Source: JAXDMU01 sp963762435 (lineage in GTDB: Bacteria > Pseudomonadota > Alphaproteobacteria > ATCC43930 > CGMCC-115725). Taken from it: DNA of 64,000 nucleotides. The translations under genes were made by a program, and so were the position numbers. Below the pieces are notes generated by a model that was given only the letters and a program-made list of their open reading frames with translations, was not told the DNA's origin and searched no databases. The stretch covers positions 62,001 through 126,000 of the forward strand of contig CAVXLN010000021.1 of assembly GCA_963762435.1 (NCBI GenBank). The letters run 5' to 3'. Positions 28,147 to 36,095 of this stretch are shown here, in pieces (the first letter of the stretch is position 1; every line of letters starts with the position of its first letter).

Positions 28147-28470
28147 ATGACTTTGACCCGCTATATTCGCCGGCAATTGGGGCTGCTCGTCGCACCCCTG
28201 ATCGGGCTTAGTCTGTCCGGATATTTCGGCTATCACTTGGTCGAGGGCGATCGCGGTCTGTTCGCTTGGGTCGCCCTCAAGGAACGCATCCGCGAGGCGG
28301 ATCGGCTGGCCGACCAGGTCCATGCCCAGCTCGCGATCGAGGATCATCGCGTCTGGCTGCTGCGGCCGCAGCATCTCGATCCCGACCTTCTGGACGAGCA
28401 GGCGCGCGGTGCGCTCAATCTGAGTGCCCCCGGCGAAGTCGTCATCATGAATGGCGACCCTGCGAAATAG
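28147..28470 (+). CDS. ftsB: Septum formation initiator family protein FtsB
   Basis: The 107-residue protein has one transmembrane helix near residues 11-30 followed by a stretch able to form a coiled coil (LKERIREADRLADQVHAQLA), then a short periplasmic tail with RPQHLDPDLLDEQAR, typical of FtsB/DivIC proteins. It would join FtsL and FtsQ at the division septum. Its place between eno and pdhA is common in alphaproteobacteria. Confidence 0.85.
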   Translation: MTLTRYIRRQLGLLVAPLIGLSLSGYFGYHLVEGDRGLFAWVALKERIREADRLADQVHAQLAIEDHRVWLLRPQHLDPDLLDEQARGALNLSAPGEVVIMNGDPAK

Positions 28471-28503
28471 GCAGGCCGACCCTTCTGCAGCAAGCGACAT
28501 CAG

Positions 28504-28547
28504 ACACTTAACCAAAATTCGGTTAAGTGTTATTTTGCGTTGCAAAA
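28504..28547. promoter_or_regulatory. Strong dyad (terminator or operator) between ftsB and pdhA
   Basis: ACACTTAACC and GGTTAAGTGT (28504-28530) form a perfect 10-base inverted repeat with a 7-base centre. It is followed by TATTTTG and a second dyad TTTTGC-GTT-GCAAAA (28533-28547). As RNA it could end the eno-ftsB transcript; as DNA it lies about 120-160 bases upstream of pdhA and could bind a regulator of the pdh operon. It is unusually AT-rich for this genome. Confidence 0.55.
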
Positions 28548-28663
28548 CAATCGGCTAGCCGGATTGCGGTTGGCAACTTCCTGGTACGGGACTATGGTCC
28601 GGTCGAAATCGCCCCGCGATCCTAGCCGTGGCGATGCAGTCTCTCTTGCCAGGAGCAACTCCC

Positions 28664-29668
28664 ATGGCCCTCAAGCGCAAACCCAAGCCGGCCGCCGAGG
28701 CCCAGCCCTCGGCCGAGGAGCTCCTGTCCTATTACCGCAACATGCTGCTGATCCGGCGCTTCGAGGAGAAGGCCGGCCAGATGTATGGCATGGGGCTGAT
28801 CGGCGGCTTCTGCCATCTCTATATCGGCCAGGAGGCGGTCGTCGTCGGCATGCAGGCCGCGCTGACCGAAGGCGACAGCGTCATCACCTCCTACCGCGAT
28901 CACGGCCATATGCTGGCCTGCGGCATGGATCCGAAGGGCGTCATGGCCGAGCTGACCGGCCGCAGCGGCGGTTATTCGCACGGCAAGGGCGGCTCGATGC
29001 ACATGTTCTCCAAGGCCGAGCATTTCTATGGCGGCCATGGCATCGTCGGCGCCCAGGTCCCGCTCGGCACCGGCTTGGCCTTCGCCAACAAGTATCGCGC
29101 CGGCGACCGCGCGGCGATCATCTATCTGGGCGACGGGGCGGTCAATCAGGGCCAGGTCGCCGAATCCTTCAATATCGCGGCGCTCTGGAAGCTGCCGGCG
29201 ATCTATGTGATCGAGAACAACAAATACGGCATGGGCACCTCGGTCGCGCGCGCGTCCGCCAATGCCGACCTCCATGTCCGCGGCGAGCCCTACGGCATTC
29301 CGGGTGTCCAGGTCGACGGCATGGATGTCGTCGCCGTCAACAAGGCGGCGCGCGAGGCGATCGCCCATATCCGCGCCGGCAAGGGCCCGATCATCCTCGA
29401 GATGCTCACATACCGCTATCGCGGCCACTCTATGTCCGATCCGGCCAAGTACCGGACCAAGGAGGAGGTGAGCAAGATGCGCACCGAGCATGATCCAATC
29501 GATCTTGTCAGGAAGCGGCTCATCGACGGCCAGCTCGCAGAAGAGGCGGCCTTGAAGGAGATCGACCGCCAGATCAAGGACCAGATCACGGCCGCCACCG
29601 AATTCGCCCAGCAGAGCCCGGAGCCGGACCCGTCCGAGCTCTGGACCGATGTCCTGATCGAGGCCTGA
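28664..29668 (+). CDS. pdhA: Pyruvate dehydrogenase E1 component, alpha subunit
   Basis: With PdhB this thiamine-diphosphate enzyme decarboxylates pyruvate and reductively acetylates the lipoyl group of E2. The 334 residues include the ThDP motif GDGAVNQGQVAESFN through IENN, and the phosphorylation-loop-like YRYRGHSMSDPAKYR. The ATG at 28664 (MALKRKPKP) follows AGGAG by 9 bases and is preferred to the upstream ATG at 28628. It starts the pdhA-pdhB-pdhC-lpdA operon. Confidence 0.97.
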   Translation: MALKRKPKPAAEAQPSAEELLSYYRNMLLIRRFEEKAGQMYGMGLIGGFCHLYIGQEAVVVGMQAALTEGDSVITSYRDHGHMLACGMDPKGVMAELTGRSGGYSHGKGGSMHMFSKAEHFYGGHGIVGAQVPLGTGLAFANKYRAGDRAAIIYLGDGAVNQGQVAESFNIAALWKLPAIYVIENNKYGMGTSVARASANADLHVRGEPYGIPGVQVDGMDVVAVNKAAREAIAHIRAGKGPIILEMLTYRYRGHSMSDPAKYRTKEEVSKMRTEHDPIDLVRKRLIDGQLAEEAALKEIDRQIKDQITAATEFAQQSPEPDPSELWTDVLIEA

Positions 29669-29696
29669 TCACTCTCTTTTCTAAGGAAGCGCCGCC

Positions 29697-31076
29697 GTGT
29701 CGATTGAGATCAAGATGCCGGCCCTGTCGCCGACCATGACCGAAGGCAAGCTGGCCAAATGGCTGAAATCCGAAGGGGACGAGGTGAAGGCGGGCGATGT
29801 CATCGCCGAAATCGAGACCGACAAGGCGACCATGGAGGTCGAGGCGGTCGATGAAGGCAAGATCGTCCGCATCCTGGTGCCGGAAGGGACCGAGAACGTC
29901 GCCGTGAACACCCCGATCGCGATCCTGGCCGAGGAAGGCGAGGATGCGTCGGCGGCAGCCCCGTCGAAATCGCCTCCGCCGCCCGCCGCTGCCGAAGAGG
30001 CGCCGGCGCAGAAGCCTGCCGTCGCACCGGCCCCGAAGGCCGCAGCAGAGCCGCATCACGCTGCCCCGGCAGCCGAGCCCGAATGGAGCGGCAAGACCGT
30101 GCAGCAGACCGTGCGCGAGGCGCTGCGCGACGCCATGGCCGAAGAGATGCGGCGCGACAAGGATGTGTTCCTGATGGGCGAGGAAGTCGCCGAATATCAG
30201 GGCGCCTACAAGGTGAGCCAAGGCCTGCTCGACGAGTTCGGGGCCAACCGCGTCTATGACACGCCGATCACCGAGCACGGCTTCACCGGCCTCGGCGTCG
30301 GTGCGGCTATGAGCGGGTTGAAGCCGATCGTCGAGTTCATGACCTGGAACTTCGCCATGCAGGCGATCGACCACATCATCAATTCCGCCGCCAAGACGCT
30401 CTATATGTCGGGCGGCCAGATGGGCACGCCGATCGTGTTCCGCGGCCCGAACGGCATGGCGTCGCGGGTCGGCGCCCAGCATTCGCAATGCTATGCCAGC
30501 TGGTACGCCCATTGCCCGGGCCTCAAGGTCGTGGCCCCTTACTTCGCGGCCGACTGCAAGGGCTTGCTGAAATCCGCGATCCGCGATCCCAACCCCGTGA
30601 TCTTCCTCGAGCATGAGCTGGTCTATGGCCAGACCCATGAGGTGCCGGACGATCCCGATTGGATCGTGCCGATCGGCAAGGCGCGCGTGGCGAAGAAGGG
30701 CGAGCATGTCACCATCATCGCCTTCTCGCGCATGGTGCAGCTGGCGCTCGAGGCAGCGGAGCAGCTCAAGGCGGACGGGATCGAGGCCGAGGTGATCGAT
30801 CTCAGGACCATCCGCCCGCTCGATCTCGACACGGTGGTGAATTCGATCAAGAAGACCAACCGTGTCGTCTCGGTCGAGGAGGGGTGGCCTTTCGCCGGCA
30901 TCGGCGCCGAGATCGCGGCCTTGACCATGGAACATGCCTTCGACTGGCTCGATGCGCCGGTGAAGCGGGTCCATGGCGCCGACGTGCCGCTGCCCTACGC
31001 CGCCAATCTCGAGAAGCTGGCGACACCGCAAGTGGCCGACATCGCCGCCGCCGCCAAGGAAGTCTGCTACCGCTGA
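29697..31076 (+). CDS. pdhB: Pyruvate dehydrogenase E1 component, beta subunit with N-terminal lipoyl domain
   Basis: The 459-residue protein begins with a GTG codon preceded by AAGGAAG. Residues 1-80 are a lipoyl domain (KMPALSPTMTEGKLAKWLK; lipoyl Lys in EIETDKATMEVE), then a Pro/Ala linker to about residue 130, then the transketolase-like beta subunit (REALRDAMAEEM, DTPITEHGFTGLGVGAA, GPNGMASRVGAQHSQ). A lipoyl domain on E1 beta is a known feature of alphaproteobacterial pdhB. It follows pdhA by 28 bases. Confidence 0.97.
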   Translation: MSIEIKMPALSPTMTEGKLAKWLKSEGDEVKAGDVIAEIETDKATMEVEAVDEGKIVRILVPEGTENVAVNTPIAILAEEGEDASAAAPSKSPPPPAAAEEAPAQKPAVAPAPKAAAEPHHAAPAAEPEWSGKTVQQTVREALRDAMAEEMRRDKDVFLMGEEVAEYQGAYKVSQGLLDEFGANRVYDTPITEHGFTGLGVGAAMSGLKPIVEFMTWNFAMQAIDHIINSAAKTLYMSGGQMGTPIVFRGPNGMASRVGAQHSQCYASWYAHCPGLKVVAPYFAADCKGLLKSAIRDPNPVIFLEHELVYGQTHEVPDDPDWIVPIGKARVAKKGEHVTIIAFSRMVQLALEAAEQLKADGIEAEVIDLRTIRPLDLDTVVNSIKKTNRVVSVEEGWPFAGIGAEIAALTMEHAFDWLDAPVKRVHGADVPLPYAANLEKLATPQVADIAAAAKEVCYR

Positions 31077-31119
31077 CGCGCCTCGCCGGCGTATCGGCTT
31101 TCAAGCCAAGGGGATGAAG

Positions 31120-32445
31120 ATGCCCATCGAGATCACCATGCCGGCCCTCTCACCGACCATGACCGAGGGCAACCTCGCCAAGTGGCTCAAGCATGAGGGC
31201 GATGCGGTGAAGTCCGGCGATGTTCTCTGCGAGATCGAGACCGACAAGGCGACCATGGAGGTCGAGGCGGTCGATGAGGGCACGCTCGGCAAGATCCTGG
31301 TCGCCGACGGCACCGAAGGGGTGAAGGTCGGCGCGGTCATCGCGCTCCTGCTGGAGGAGGGCGAGTCCGCCACCGACGCCAAGGCCTCGCCGCCCGCGGC
31401 CAAGCCGGCCGAGGCGCCCAAGGCGGCCGAAACGCCGAAGCCCGCCGAGGCGCCGAAACCGGCGCCTGCCGCTGCCCCGGCGCCTGCCGCTCCGGCTCAT
31501 GCGGAGGGCGACCGCGTCTTCGCGAGCCCCCTCGCCAAGCGCATGGCGGCCCAGGCCGGCGTCGATCTTTTGAGTCTCAAGGGCTCCGGGCCACATGGCC
31601 GGATCGTCAAGTCCGATATCGACGCGGCCCTCGCCGGCGGCAAGCCGGCCGCCAAGCCCACCGCGGCGGCGCCGGCTGCCCAGGCTCCCGCAGCAGCAGC
31701 AGCACCGATCGCCGCCGCCGCTCTCGGCAAAGACCGAGTTGCCGCACTCGCCGGCAATATCCCCTACGAGCTCGTCCCGCACACGGGCATGCGCAAGACG
31801 ATCGCGCGCCGCCTCACCGAGGCGAAGCAGACCGTGCCGCATTTCTATCTGACGATCGAATGCGACATCGACCCGCTGCTGAAAGTCAGGGCCGAGCTCA
31901 ACAGCCGCAGCGCCGATCAGTACAAGCTGTCGGTCAATGATTTCGTCATCCGCGCCTCGGCGCTGGCCTTGAAGAAGGTGCCGGCGGCCAACGCCTCCTG
32001 GTCGGATGACGGCATTCTCCTGTGGGACCGGGCCGATGTCGCGGTCGCGGTCGCGATCGAGGGCGGTCTGATCACGCCGATCGTGAAGCAGGCCGAGACC
32101 AAGGGCTTGGCCACGATCTCGAACGAGATGAAGGATCTGGGTGCCCGCGCCAAGACCGGCAAGCTCAAGCTCGAGGAGTTCCAGGGCGGCACCTTCTCGA
32201 TCTCCAATCTCGGCATGTTCGGGATCAAGGAGTTCTCGGCCGTGATCAACCCGCCGCACGGCGCCATCCTGGCCGTCGGCGCCGGCGAGCAGCGGCCGGT
32301 GGTGAAGGCGGGGGCGCTCGCCATCGCCACCATGATGAGCTGCACCCTCTCGGTCGATCACCGCGTCGTTGACGGCGCCACGGGTGCGGCCTTCCTCGCC
32401 GCCTTCAAGAAGCTGATCGAAGATCCGCTGTCGATGCTGCTGTAA
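31120..32445 (+). CDS. pdhC: Pyruvate dehydrogenase E2, dihydrolipoamide acetyltransferase
   Basis: The core subunit transfers the acetyl group to CoA. Its 441 residues hold a lipoyl domain (1-80, Lys in EIETDKATMEVEAVDEG), a Pro/Ala linker, the E1/E3-binding domain (VFASPLAKRMAAQAGVDLL), a second linker and the catalytic domain ending with SCTLSVDHRVVDGATGA, which carries the active-site His and Asp. AAGGGG stands 4 bases before the ATG at 31120, making it preferable to the ATG at 31114. The N-terminal lipoyl domain is closely similar to that of PdhB. Confidence 0.97.
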   Translation: MPIEITMPALSPTMTEGNLAKWLKHEGDAVKSGDVLCEIETDKATMEVEAVDEGTLGKILVADGTEGVKVGAVIALLLEEGESATDAKASPPAAKPAEAPKAAETPKPAEAPKPAPAAAPAPAAPAHAEGDRVFASPLAKRMAAQAGVDLLSLKGSGPHGRIVKSDIDAALAGGKPAAKPTAAAPAAQAPAAAAAPIAAAALGKDRVAALAGNIPYELVPHTGMRKTIARRLTEAKQTVPHFYLTIECDIDPLLKVRAELNSRSADQYKLSVNDFVIRASALALKKVPAANASWSDDGILLWDRADVAVAVAIEGGLITPIVKQAETKGLATISNEMKDLGARAKTGKLKLEEFQGGTFSISNLGMFGIKEFSAVINPPHGAILAVGAGEQRPVVKAGALAIATMMSCTLSVDHRVVDGATGAAFLAAFKKLIEDPLSMLL

Positions 32446-32457
32446 AGCCGCGGCTAA

Positions 32458-32525
32458 ACCCTCACCCTCCCGCTCGCGCGGGTTCCTTCCTCTCCCGCCA
32501 GGCGGGAGAGGGTCGGGGTGAGGGC
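32458..32525. repeat. REP-like palindromic element between pdhC and lpdA
   Basis: Outer arms CCCTCACCC and GGGTGAGGG enclose two hairpins: CCCGCTCGCGCGGG (32469-32482) and CCTCTCCCGCC-A-GGCGGGAGAGG (32489-32511, perfect 11-base arms). The outline matches the element between trpD and trpC at 9657-9793 and looks like the same dispersed repeat family. It lies inside the pdh operon, before lpdA. Confidence 0.75.
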
Positions 32526-32560
32526 GGAGCGCAATGACCTAAGTTAAAGGAACCCCGATC

Positions 32561-33978
32561 ATGGCCGATCAGACATCCTTCGATCTCATCGTGGTGGGCG
32601 GCGGGCCCGGCGGCTATGTCGCGGCGATCCGGGCGGCTCAGCTCAAGATGAGCGTCGCGGTCGTCGAGCGCGAGAATCTGGGCGGCATCTGCCTCAATTG
32701 GGGCTGCATCCCGACCAAGGCGCTGCTGCGCAGCGCCGAGATCAGCCATCTCCTGCATAATCTCGACGCCTATGGCTTCAGCGCCAAGGATATCAGCTTC
32801 GACCTCGCCAAGATCGTGAAGCGGTCGCGCGCCGTCGCCAACCAGCTCTCGAACGGCGTCAAGTTCCTGTTGAAGAAGAACAAGGTGCCGGTGTTCGATG
32901 GTACGGCCAAGCTCGACGGCGTCGCCGGCGGTTTACGCAAGCTCACGATCGAGAAGGACGGCAAGAAAGTGGCCGACCTTACGGCCAAGAACGTCATCCT
33001 GGCGACCGGCGCGCGCGCCCGGAACCTGCCCGGCCTCGAGCCCGACGGCAAGCTCGTCTGGACCTATCGCGAGGCGATGGTGCCGGATGTCATGCCCAAG
33101 AATCGTTCTGGTGATCGGCTCCGGCGCCATCGGCATCGAGTTCGCGAGCTTCTTCCACCATCTGGGCGCCAAGGTGACGGTAGTCGAGATGCTCGACCGC
33201 ATCCTGCCGGTCGAGGATGAGGAGATCTCGGCCTTCGCCCGCAAGAGCTTCGAGAAGCAGGGGCTCAAGATCATCACCGGCGCCACGGTCAAGGATGTGA
33301 AGAAGACCAAGGATGCGGTCACCGTCACCATCGCGGGCAAGGACAAGAGCGAAGAGGCGAGTTTCGATCACGTCATCTCCGCGATCGGCATCGTCGGCAA
33401 TACCGAGAATCTCGGCCTCGAAGGCACCAAGGTGAAAATCGACCGCACCCATGTCGTGGTCGATCCGGCGATGTTCACGGGCGAGCCTGGTGTCTACGCC
33501 ATCGGCGACCTCGTCGGTCCGCCCTGGCTCGCCCACAAGGCCAGCCATGAGGGCGTGCTTTGCGTCGAGAAGCTGGCGGGCTTGAAGGGCGTCCATCCGC
33601 TCGACGTTCTGAACGTGCCGGGCTGCACCTATTGCTATCCGCAGGTGGCCTCGGTCGGCCTCACGGAGGCGAAGGCGCGCGAGTTGGGCCACGAGATCAA
33701 GGTCGGCCATTTCCCCTATATCGGCAACGGCAAGGCGATCGCACTCGGCGAGCCCGAAGGCATGGTCAAGACCGTGTTCGACGCCAAGACCGGCGAGCTG
33801 CTTGGGCGCGCACATGATCGGCGCCGAGGTGACCGAGCTGATCCAGGGCTATGTCATCGGCAAGACGCTCGAGACGACCGAGGCGGAGCTGATGGAGACC
33901 ATCTTCCCGCATCCCACCCTCTCGGAAATGATGCATGAGTCCGTGCTTGACGCTTACGGCCGGGCGATCCACTTCTAA
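32561..33978 (+). CDS. lpdA: Dihydrolipoamide dehydrogenase (E3), frame broken twice
   Basis: E3 reoxidises the dihydrolipoyl group with NAD+. The FAD motif VVGGGPGGYVAAIRAAQL and the redox disulfide in GGICLNWGCIPTKALL are in the first frame; the NAD motif VIGSGAIGIEFASFF and FAD motif GVYAIGDLVG in the second; and the C-terminal active-site His-Glu region (FPHPTLSEMMHESVLDAYG) in the third. One extra base near 33101 and another near 33804-33810 explain this; removing both gives 471 residues, the normal length. The ATG at 32561 follows AAAGGAA. Sequence error is the likeliest reason. Confidence 0.92.
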
Positions 33979-34004
33979 CGGATGGTAAAATTGGGCCGTC
34001 GAGG

Positions 34005-34964
34005 ATGATAGAGACAGACCTTTCCGCGCCCGCCGCCCTGCGTCATCCCGAGAAGCAGGGCAATCCCGACCGGCCCTCGCCGCGCAAGCCCGACTGGCTG
34101 CGCGTCAAGGCGCCGATGAGCCCGGAATATCACGAGACGCGCAAGCTGATGCGCAGCCTCCAGCTCAATACCGTGTGCGAGGAGGCGGCCTGCCCGAATA
34201 TCGGGGAATGCTGGAAGCAGAAGCACGCGACCGTGATGATCCTCGGCAGTGTGTGCACGCGCGCCTGCGCCTTCTGCAATATCGCGACCGGCCAGCCCGA
34301 TCTGCTCGACCCGCACGAGCCCGACCATGTCGGCGAGGCGGTGGCGGCTTTGGGCCTCGAGCATGTCGTCGTCACTTCCGTCGACCGCGATGATCTGCCG
34401 GATGGCGGGGCCGAGCATTTCGTCCGCACCATCAACGCCATCCGCAGCCGCGCCACCGGCACCACGATCGAGGTGCTGACGCCCGATTTCTTGAGGAAGC
34501 CGGGCGCCATCGAGGCCGTCGCCAAGGCGCGGCCCGATGTCTTCAACCACAATCTCGAGACCGTGCCGCGGCTCTACGCCTCCGTCCGGCCGGGTGCCCG
34601 CTATTTCCACTCGCTGCGGCTGCTCGATACGGTGAAGCGGGTCGATCCGTCGCTCTTCACCAAATCCGGCATCATGGTCGGCCTTGGCGAGGAGAAGGCC
34701 GAGGTGCTGCAGGTGATGGACGATCTCCGCGCGGCCGATGTCGATTTCCTCACGATCGGGCAGTATCTCCAGCCGACGCCGAAGCATCACCCGATCGAGC
34801 GGTACGTGACGCCGGAGGAGTTCGACTCCTACCGCAAGATGGCCTATGGCAAGGGCTTCCTGATGGTCTCGGCCAGCCCGCTGACGCGCTCGTCCTACCA
34901 TGCGGGCGACGATTTCCGCCGGCTCCGCGCGGCACGCGAGGCCAAGCTCGCCTCCCTCGGCTGA
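34005..34964 (+). CDS. lipA: Lipoyl synthase
   Basis: LipA inserts two sulfur atoms into octanoyl groups on lipoyl domains such as those of PdhB and PdhC upstream. The 319-residue radical SAM enzyme has the auxiliary cluster cysteines in CEEAACPNIGEC and the radical SAM CxxxCxxC in CTRACAFCNIATG. The C-terminal RSSYHAGDDF carries the conserved Ser ligand. It follows lpdA by 26 bases and precedes the COQ10-type gene by 11 bases. Confidence 0.98.
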   Translation: MIETDLSAPAALRHPEKQGNPDRPSPRKPDWLRVKAPMSPEYHETRKLMRSLQLNTVCEEAACPNIGECWKQKHATVMILGSVCTRACAFCNIATGQPDLLDPHEPDHVGEAVAALGLEHVVVTSVDRDDLPDGGAEHFVRTINAIRSRATGTTIEVLTPDFLRKPGAIEAVAKARPDVFNHNLETVPRLYASVRPGARYFHSLRLLDTVKRVDPSLFTKSGIMVGLGEEKAEVLQVMDDLRAADVDFLTIGQYLQPTPKHHPIERYVTPEEFDSYRKMAYGKGFLMVSASPLTRSSYHAGDDFRRLRAAREAKLASLG

Positions 34965-34975
34965 TCAAGGGCCCG

Positions 34976-35452
34976 ATGTCGACCTATGCCGAGCAGCGGC
35001 TGCTGCCCTATACGCCGGAGCAGCTGTTCGACCTTGTCGCCGATGTCGAGAAATACCCGGAATTCCTGCCCTGGTGCATCGGCGCCCGCATTCGCGAGCG
35101 GAAGCCCGACGCGATCACGGCCGACCTCGTCATCGGCTTCAAGGTCTATCGCGAGCGCTTCACCTCGCATGTGGTGCTGAACCGGCCCGGCCGGATCAAC
35201 GTGACCTATTCCGAAGGCCCGTTCCGCTACCTCAAGAATGAATGGAAATTCGAGCGCAGCCCCGAAGGCGGCTGCGTCATCGATTTCTATGTCGATTTCG
35301 AGTTCAAGTCGAAGATGCTGCAGCGCCTGATCGAAATGCTGTTCAGCGAGGCGGTGCGAAGGATGGTCGCCGCCTTCGAGGCGCGGGCTCGGGTGCTCTA
35401 CGGGCCGGGCGTGCCGGGGGTGCAGGCACGGGTGCTGCCGAGAAGGGCCTGA
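34976..35452 (+). CDS. SRPBCC protein, COQ10/RatA type ubiquinone-binding protein
   Basis: The 158-residue START-like protein begins YAEQRLLPYTPEQLFDLVADVEKYPEFLPWC, the hallmark of the COQ10/RatA group, and contains SEGPFRYLKNEWKF. These proteins bind ubiquinone or related hydrophobic ligands and assist respiration; some gram-negative members were named RatA for a proposed ribosome effect. The lipA neighbourhood is its usual alphaproteobacterial location. The stop overlaps the next ATG by one base (TGATG). Confidence 0.92.
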   Translation: MSTYAEQRLLPYTPEQLFDLVADVEKYPEFLPWCIGARIRERKPDAITADLVIGFKVYRERFTSHVVLNRPGRINVTYSEGPFRYLKNEWKFERSPEGGCVIDFYVDFEFKSKMLQRLIEMLFSEAVRRMVAAFEARARVLYGPGVPGVQARVLPRRA

Positions 35453-35922
35453 TGACACGCGACGAGTTCGAGCGGCGGCTGATCGAGGCGACCACTTATG
35501 CAATCGATTTCGCGCGTGACTTCGTCTCAGATGCATTGCCTAACAGCCTCCGGTACTACCTCCTGCTCAATCAGTCGAACGACCGGCATTCGACCGAAGC
35601 CATGGTGCTTTATCCAGAAGATGACGGAATCATCTTGTCCCACGAGACGGCGGGTGAGGTGGTGAGCACAATTTATCGCGAGGGCCGGTGCCCGGTCTGG
35701 ATTGATATCTCAGTCCGGGCGATCGAGGGCCATGAGACCTGCATCCAGCTTCTGTGCGCAGGGCGATACGTTACCGATGACAACCTGCTCTATCATCGAG
35801 GCCGATCGACTTATCCGTTCTCGGTCAAAAGCCCGCCGCTACCTCCGGGACATGATCGAGCGCAAAAATTTCTCTTACCCCGGAAATGGAGCCCGCCGAC
35901 ATATAGGCGAGGTCAGAAATAA
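35452..35922 (+). CDS. Hypothetical protein, unknown family
   Basis: The 156-residue product starts MTRDEFERRLIEATTYAIDF and its start overlaps the preceding stop, suggesting translational coupling. Recognisable-looking blocks are PNSLRYYLLLNQS, CPVWIDISVRAIEGHETCIQLLCAGR and LLYHRGRSTYPFSVKSPPLPP. Proteins with this outline occur scattered in bacteria and have no function known to me; an immunity-type role is conceivable but unsupported. The base composition is lower in GC than the flanking genes. The last 20 residues look less natural, so a late frameshift cannot be excluded. Confidence 0.65.
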   Translation: MTRDEFERRLIEATTYAIDFARDFVSDALPNSLRYYLLLNQSNDRHSTEAMVLYPEDDGIILSHETAGEVVSTIYREGRCPVWIDISVRAIEGHETCIQLLCAGRYVTDDNLLYHRGRSTYPFSVKSPPLPPGHDRAQKFLLPRKWSPPTYRRGQK

Positions 35923-35947
35923 GGCTTGCCGAAACTGTGCGGCTAGA

Positions 35948-35969
35948 GCGCCTCGATTCGGCGAGGCGC
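35948..35969. other. GC-rich hairpin after the hypothetical gene
   Basis: GCGCCTCG and CGAGGCGC form a perfect 8-base stem with a 6-base loop, 26 bases past the stop of the hypothetical gene. No T-run follows. It may mark the 3' end of the lipA-containing transcript. Confidence 0.4.
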
Positions 35970-35983
35970 CTAACCTCCACTTG

Positions 35984-36084
35984 CCGTCATGCCCGTGCTT
36001 GTCACGGGCATCCACGTCGAGCCGACCCTGCGATGTTTCGGTGCCTTGCACACCGACGTGGATGGCCGAGCCCGGCCATGACGG
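35984..36084. repeat. Palindromic dispersed repeat (CGTCATGCCCG...CATGACGG family)
   Basis: A 101-base imperfect palindrome runs from CCGTCATGCCCG to CGGCCATGACGG, with inner copies of CATCCACGTCG and CGACGTGGATG. Smaller stems such as GCCCGTG-CTTGT-CACGGGC lie inside. Elements with this CGTCATGCCCGGGC outline are widespread between genes in alphaproteobacteria. It fills most of the gap between the hypothetical gene and the epimerase 3' end and may serve both as a terminator. Confidence 0.7.
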
Positions 36085-36095
36085 AAAAGAGAAGG

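Noticed and set aside
28504..28530. CtrA-binding site upstream of pdhA
   Set aside because: The TTAA half-sites are 11 bases apart rather than the 7 of the TTAA-N7-TTAA consensus.
26936..33815. Programmed ribosomal frameshifting in eno and lpdA
   Set aside because: No slippery heptamer or downstream structure is evident, and neither family uses recoding; insertion errors fit better.
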